Origin: Antedon mediterranea
Lineage: Eukaryota > Echinodermata > Crinoidea > Comatulida > Antedonidae
Length of the DNA: 60,000 bases
Assembly (NCBI RefSeq): GCF_964355755.1
Contig: NC_092674.1
Span: forward strand, 20,364,001 to 20,424,000
Direction: 5' to 3'
Part shown: one piece after another, positions 55,380-60,000 of the stretch
Position numbering within the stretch: the first letter of the stretch is position 1
How the letters are laid out: every line of letters starts with the position of its first letter
Position numbers and translations under genes: made by a program
The notes under the pieces: generated by a model
The model's input: only the letters and a program-made list of their open reading frames with translations
Told to the model about the DNA's origin: nothing
Database searches by the model: none

Positions 55380-55600
55380 GACGTATATTCACTTAAGACT
55401 AGCACAAAGCCTTTTGAAAATCGCTAGGCCTTGGCTATTGTCAAGATTAAATGCAATTTTCTGCTATTGTTTGCATTCCAATGATGGTGAAATTGCTATA
55501 GTAATATGGCCCTGAGATATTATGATTGCTTGATGGCAGATTTATCGGCTGTTCGATTCGATATTAATAATATCTGAAAACAGCAATCTACGAGAAATCC
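55380..55600. promoter_or_regulatory. candidate enhancer with composite SOX-POU motif
   Basis: It contains CTATTGTTTGCATTCC (about 55464-55479), an ATTGTT SOX core overlapping a TTTGCAT octamer-like half. An ATGCAA word lies near 55451-55456 and AACAGCAATC near 55578. The patch is non-repetitive and lies about 1 kb upstream of CDC20. Confidence 0.25.
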
Positions 55601-56217
55601 ATCAATCCTAGTTTAAGCTTTAAATAATAAGCACGACAGTGTTAGGGACAACGTAAATGCACGTCTACGGGGCAAAATACTTTAATTACCTGCAATTTCG
55701 CCTTGCATATTGATTTGCAGAAAACTTAGCTGAATAGTGGGTGCGCCCATTTCATACACAGGGATATTACTCAATATGTCATTGAATGCAACACATGATC
55801 ATAACTTCTTCTAAATCCTCCAAAACTCTGACGTTGATATTCACTTAAACCCGTATAAATACCGAAATACTTTAATAGTTAATCAGGCTTTGAAGAAGTA
55901 GGTTTTCAAAACGAACTTGATTTACAAAGTTGGCTGTCAGCAGACGGACATAGGATGGTAATTAACCACGTGTTGCTTACATCCAGGTGTATGCACATTC
56001 CATTGTAAATATTCGCATTGGCGTTGTTCGTGAGACACACATCCATTGATGAGACACACATCCATTGATAAGACATAAATACAAAAGGAAAGAGACACAC
56101 GGTTAAAACTGATTTATTTATATAATAAATTCAAAGGTATTGTAACATTATTTTTGTGCATTAAAGAAAAATGTCGAGAAACACATGAGTCTATAAAGAA
56201 AACCTGTTATGATCACA

Positions 56218-56263
56218 ATTGGCTATAGGTACATTGCCGTAGCGTCAACGGCATAGTGATTGG
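56218..56263 (+). promoter_or_regulatory. paired inverted CCAAT boxes upstream of CDC20
   Basis: Two ATTGG motifs (56218-56222 and 56259-56263) lie in the same orientation, 41 bases apart and about 375 bases before the CDC20 ATG. A CHR-like TTTGAA is at about 56405-56410. Spaced NF-Y boxes plus a CHR are the known layout of G2/M cell-cycle promoters, including human CDC20. The transcription start itself is not visible. Confidence 0.35.
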
Positions 56264-56637
56264 TCATCATCAGTGACAACAATTGCCGACAAATCATATT
56301 TTTAAGAAACTTGTGATACTTCAAATACCACTAGGCCTACAGATACGTATGGTAGGCATAGTTTCAATACATTTAATTACCAATATTTAAACTAAGTACT
56401 GTCCATTTGAATATCAATTAGCTAACAATGGTAAACTTAATACTACAATACCAGCATGATGTTTTCTGTGCAAAAGGCCTATTTTATAATTTAAAGTTGG
56501 CCTACAACACCGGTTATTTATTGTTATAATTAGTTAAGGTGATTAATTGTGGTTGTTATATTTGTTTTAAGTGGACAACTACTTTTGAAGATATCCAATT
56601 GCCTGACTGAGAGCACAAAACCCAGCCAATTTAAGGC

Positions 56638-56743
56638 ATGGCTAACTTGCAGTTTGAATCAACTATCAATAACCTGGTTAAATTAGATGCACCTATGAAC
56701 AAGTGCCCGGCTCCTCGTTGGCAACGTAAAGCTATGAATAAAG
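56638..56743 (+). CDS. CDC20: CDC20 coding exon 1
   Basis: The exon starts at an ATG and encodes MANLQFESTINNLVKLDAP then APRWQRKAMNK, the conserved Cdc20 N-terminus (compare LDAP and RWQRKA in vertebrates). The donor is AAAG/GTAGGC at 56744, leaving phase 1. An upstream non-coding exon cannot be excluded. Confidence 0.92.
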
Positions 56744-59700
56744 GTAGGCCTGGAATAATTGCAAATTCTTCATATAAACAAGTTTTAAAAACAGTTGTAA
56801 TTCCCTAACAAGAAATTGCTAAGGAAGCTACTTTAACTGAAATATTCAGAGAAACAGATACCCTACACAATGTAATGCATACAAATCTGAATTCTCTGAA
56901 TCTAATTATAGTAATAGAAAATCTCTAGAATCGGAAGTTCCAAATCGGAATTTCTGAATATGGGTTTATTTGTGGTCTCTGAGTATCGATCTGAGAATCT
57001 GAATTTAAAAATCTCTGAATCTGAATATCTATATCTCTGAATTTTAATATCTATATCTCTGAATCTTAATATCTATATCTCTGAATCTTAATATCTAAAT
57101 CTTTATCCCTTAAACTGGATTTCTGAATTTGAATATCTAAATCTGGATTTCTGAATCTGAATCTCTAAATCTGAATCAATGCTTATCATTAACTGATACT
57201 GAGTTTGTTTATTATCTAATATTGATGATGTAGATTACAATACAAAATAATTCAGATAACATTGTTAATAATGTAATGCTTATTTACTATAAGATGACTG
57301 TACTCAGTTGACGCTTTCGCCACTCCGGTTATCCAAAATCAAAACACCTCAGAAAAGATCACGCATAGGAAGTGGCAAAACTCCTCGCCAAACACCCAAA
57401 CAGACACCAGGCAATAAGAAGGCTAAATCAAAGAAAGCAAAGACTCCTGGTCAAAGCGTCAATTACCAAGGAGATCGGTAAGTATCAATCACACTAGTAA
57501 TTATCTTATCATTACATTGAAATATGCAACTGTGTAAATGTCTGCTTAATGAAGAGTTTATTGAAACTGTAAATATGGAACACAGTGAAAATTAGACTTA
57601 TCGATTGGAACGTTATTGCTAAACTTACGTAAGACAGTCAAACAGACGTTATTTTTGTTTAAAATCCAAATTAAAACAAATGCTCATTTAAAAAATGAAG
57701 TCTACTTTTAAAATGTTTACATTATAAATATAGGCTTAAGTATTGTAGCCATACTTTTAGGGTTAAGGTAGAGTTATTTGTTTTTGTTTTTTTTATACAA
57801 AAGACCCGTTTAGTTACTTTCCAAACACTTTTCTACAGTTGTTTCTTCCATTTAACTTGAAATAAGTGCCAAATTATACTTGTTACTGTATAATTGTCAA
57901 TAACTTACGACAAGCTAAATTAATACTGCTAAATAAGTTATTCTAAGAGATTCACTACAACATTTAAATGCTCAAATAATACTAATTTTTGCAAAATGTC
58001 TTTTTTTATCGACAGATTTATTCCAAATCGTTCAGAAATGAATATAGCTGTGAGTAATTTTAAAATGACCAGTGGCCAAAATAGCAATACGTCAAGTGGT
58101 CATGAAAGTCCGGAGAGTGGAGATGACGATGGTCAGAAACAAGAGAGCCTGTATTCCACGACTATGAAACAATTACTGAATGAGAACACAATTCAAGATT
58201 CCAAAATACTGAAATTTAAGAAAAATGCACCAAAAGTTCCAGAAGGTAATATAGCATATCGTTGCTATTCTTTCAAAACACTGTCTTCGTTTTTTCTGAG
58301 ATTATTGTACCCAATAGAAGAGGTATAAAGTAAATGTGTCATGTGTGGAATCGGATATCGCAGGTATAGATTCTGCAGGAGGAGGAGGAGGTTAACATTC
58401 TAACGTATATTTCATACATGAAAAATGCTCTGCAAGATATAAATATCAGAAAAGCAAAAAAAAAAAAATATTTTTGCCACCTAATGTTCTGTGGAGCGAT
58501 TCTATTTGTTATTTGTACCGAGAACACTGTGTATTGGAACTAAACACGAGTTAAATAGGTGTTTTATGTCGTTACTCTGTTTGGAGAAAGTTGAAAAGAA
58601 ATAAATGGTGCCTTAATCTAGTGTTCTCCTACAGCATTTGACGACTTAGGTCTTATTACCTTTTCTGTCAAAACTTAATAGTTTTCGACATTGCTACTAC
58701 ATTGCTTTTTAGGAAAACTACATGATTTCTGATTTTTTTCGATATAACCGAAAATATGGAAATGAAAATGTATATCTATGAGCTAATTAGTCTGTTGTAT
58801 TTTTAATAGGATTTTCAAACAACTTAAAAGTGCTGTATACGTCAAATTGTAGTAGCACTACGAAGTATAAAAGTCACCGTCAGATACCACAAGCTGCAGA
58901 TAGGATCATGGACGCACCTCAACTACGAGATGATTACTGTAAGATTGCAAACATTTCTAAAGCTCTGACTACACTATCAAACTAGTTTGACAGAAAAAGT
59001 ATGATGTGCCTAAATATGGTAGTGCTATGACGTCATAATTTCCATATTATAACATTTTGATAGTGTAAAAAGAGTTTTGTTTTTTTCCCTGATAATTTTC
59101 TTATGTCAAATTTGCATAGTTTGATTGTGACTGTTTTATTATTCAGACCTTACATTGATTGACTGGGGAGCCAAAAATTTAATATCTGTAGCATTAGACA
59201 AACAAGTGTATCTATGGAACGCCAACAATGGTGAAATAACACATCTTCTGCAAATGGATAACGCAGATGAATATATCTCAAATGTGTCGTGGATAGCTGA
59301 AGGAAACGTGCTAGGCGTTGGTAATTCACTTGGTCAAGTACAGGTAAAACATTATATACTAGAAACAAACATTTTAAAAATCTGACAATGTGGAGGGAAG
59401 ACGATAATGTTTTGTTTGAACAGGGGATCATCGTTCTTATACTGTAACAACAATTTACGGAACAAAGTAGATTACCCAGGCAAGATTATATCTGTTAAAT
59501 GTTATAGAAAAAATAAAAGTCATGGGGATCTCCACAAAAAATTTTTACATAAATAAAGTAAAAAATATAGAAAAGAGAAAAACAAAATTATAGATTCAAT
59601 TACTACTCACAACGTAAAGATAACTGGGTAATGCAATGATATAACAATACTGTACTGTAAAACAAGAAGACATTATGCAACCCTTAACATTACAAATAAA

Positions 59701-59817
59701 AATTATTTTTGCAAAATTACAGCTGTGGGACATCGAAAAACAAAAATGCCTACGAACAATGAGTGGACATGCTCACAGAGTTGGCTCGCTTTCATGGAAT
59801 TCATTTGTTTTAACGAG
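56638..59817 (+). CDS. CDC20: Cdc20/Fizzy, APC/C co-activator (5' part, six exons, continues beyond window)
   Basis: Cdc20 binds the anaphase-promoting complex, selects securin and cyclin B for ubiquitylation and is the target of the spindle checkpoint. Coding exons: 56638-56743, 57369-57477, 58016-58245, 58810-58938, 59147-59343 and 59723-59817. All have GT/AG borders and matching phases, giving 288 codons plus two bases. Recognisable blocks are the N-terminal LDAP...APRWQRKA (residues 17-32), the C-box DRFIPNR (71-77, split by intron 2), the Mad2-binding-type KILK (135-138, KILR in human), PEGFSNNLKVLYTS, DRIMDAPQLRDDYYLTLIDW and the first WD40 blades (VYLWNANNGEI, LWDIEKQKCLRTM, RVGSLSWNSFVLT). 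No KEN box is seen between the C-box and KILK, where vertebrate Cdc20 has one. The remaining WD40 blades and the IR tail lie past 60000. Cdh1/Fzr is less likely, because the N-terminal LDAP/RWQRKA and KVLY blocks are Cdc20-type. Confidence 0.95.
57015..57105. repeat. 22-bp tandem repeat in CDC20 intron 1
   Basis: The unit CTGAATCTTAATATCTATAT with CT is repeated about four times with few changes, inside a longer stretch (about 56880-57180) of degenerate ATCTCTGAATCT words. Confidence 0.9.
57369..57477 (+). CDS. CDC20: CDC20 coding exon 2 (left border uncertain)
   Basis: It encodes SGKTPRQTPKQTPGNKKAK then KTPGQSVNYQGDR, a basic Thr-Pro-rich stretch like the TPGRTPG region of vertebrate Cdc20, and ends within the C-box arginine codon at donor CG/GTAAGT (57478). 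The acceptor at 57367-57368 (CATAG) fits the phase of exon 1 but lacks a clear pyrimidine tract. The better-looking acceptor at 57306-57307 (GTACTCAG) opens the same frame but is phase 0, so it would need an extra small exon. A transcript is needed to decide. Confidence 0.8.
58016..58245 (+). CDS. CDC20: CDC20 coding exon 3
   Basis: The acceptor is TATCGACAG (58007-58015) and the donor GAAG/GTAATA (58246). The exon completes the C-box (FIPNR), then encodes an acidic Ser/Gly/Asp-rich linker and the SKILKFKKNAPKVPEG block that precedes the KVLY motif. Phase 2 in, phase 1 out. Confidence 0.92.
58810..58938 (+). CDS. CDC20: CDC20 coding exon 4
   Basis: The acceptor is TTTTAATAG (58801-58809) and the donor ACT/GTAAGA (58939). 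The exon encodes GFSNNLKVLYTSN, a variable linker, then DRIMDAPQLRDDY, the conserved lead-in to the WD40 propeller. Confidence 0.93.
58961..59077. mobile_element. MITE family A copy inside CDC20 intron 4
   Basis: It begins AGCTCTGACTACACTATCAA with GTTTGACAGAAAAA, contains the family's AAATATGGTAGTGCTATGACG segment and ends with a decayed inverse of the left end (TTTTGATAGTGTAAAAAGAG). It lies between exons 4 and 5, ends about 70 bases before the exon 5 acceptor and leaves the splice sites intact. Confidence 0.75.
59147..59343 (+). CDS. CDC20: CDC20 coding exon 5 (start of WD40 propeller)
   Basis: The acceptor is TTATTATTCAG (ends 59146) and the donor CAG/GTAAAA (59344). The exon encodes YLTLIDWGAKNLISVALDK and VYLWNANNGEI, then GEYISSVAWI- and GNYLAVG-like blocks (DEYISNVSWI, GNVLGVGNSLGQVQ). 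It ends in phase 0. Confidence 0.95.
59723..59817 (+). CDS. CDC20: CDC20 coding exon 6
   Basis: The acceptor is AAAATTACAG (ends 59722) and the donor ACGAG/GTGGGT (59818). The exon encodes LWDIEKQKCLRTMSGHAHRV then GSLSWNSFVLT, a WD40 blade boundary. It leaves phase 2, so the next exon should begin by completing a serine or arginine codon beyond the window. Confidence 0.95.
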
Positions 59818-60000
59818 GTGGGTTGTCTTATTTCACAAAATAATGTTGCTAAAATAGACTATTTAAGTAACTACCGCCTATCAACTTATTTGTTTATGGT
59901 ACGTCTTATCTAATACTAAAGATATTTGAAACACAATATATCATTACACAGTCTGGAAGTCGTTTTGTCTAATTCGAACGTGTACTGTACTAAGTAACCA

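Larger units (their letters stand above)
50751..56217. other. intergenic region upstream of CDC20
   Basis: No gene is supported. It contains a motif-rich candidate element (51290-51680), MITE B copy 2, MITE C and a non-repetitive stretch at 55010-55800 with SOX/POU-like motifs. Confidence 0.55.

Noticed and set aside
58246-58328. Extension of CDC20 exon 3 into an open tail
   Set aside because: It is read-through into intron 3; the GTAATA donor at 58246 and exon 4 restore the conserved PEGFSNNLKVLY block.
59952-59975. Possible CDC20 exon 7 (SGSR-like reading after TTACACAG)
   Set aside because: The reading frame is wrong for the phase left by exon 6 and a stop follows after a few codons, so the resemblance looks accidental.

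Overview
This is a 60 kb piece of an animal nuclear genome. It is AT-rich and carries spliced genes with GT/AG introns, tandem-repeat arrays, small inverted-repeat transposons and decayed LINE retrotransposons. Only two protein-coding genes can be supported: an intronless SoxB1 transcription factor and the 5' half of a Cdc20/Fizzy cell-cycle activator. The SoxB1 C-terminus, the compact introns and the very frequent TAGGCCTA-type word (dozens of copies in otherwise AT-rich sequence) suggest a marine deuterostome, perhaps an echinoderm. That placement is an inference; no species-diagnostic sequence is present.

Layout: 1-8.5 kb is non-coding sequence 3' of SoxB1. It holds a MITE fragment, a near-perfect 130-bp palindrome and a ~126-bp (AT)n tract. 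SoxB1 lies on the minus strand at 9203-10261, and its upstream region runs rightward from 10262. From about 10.8 to 56.2 kb there is a ~45 kb gene desert between the divergently oriented SoxB1 and Cdc20 genes. The desert contains an ATC-rich compound microsatellite (15.8-16.6 kb), a rearranged LINE 3' end (20.2-20.6 kb), old tandem duplications (23.8-25.0 kb), two copies of a LINE/SINE-like 3' end (29.2 and 41.4 kb), MITEs of at least four families, a 25-bp satellite of almost 18 copies (43.6-44.0 kb), an 83-bp satellite with 12 exactly phased copies (48.2-49.3 kb) and a decayed LINE reverse transcriptase (49.9-50.7 kb). Several CpG- or motif-rich islands in it look like candidate enhancers.

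Cdc20 starts at 56638 on the plus strand. Six coding exons can be followed to 59817, up to the first part of the WD40 propeller; the gene continues past the window. One intron carries a MITE and the first intron a 22-bp tandem repeat.

The two genes do not form a functional unit. SoxB1 is an early-embryo and neural-progenitor transcription factor, and Cdc20 activates the anaphase-promoting complex. The large desert fits the usual regulatory landscape of a developmental gene. I found no evidence for a novel multi-gene system. The most unusual items are the long palindrome, the exactly phased 83-bp array, the inverted LINE copy and a Cdc20 N-terminus with no visible KEN box.
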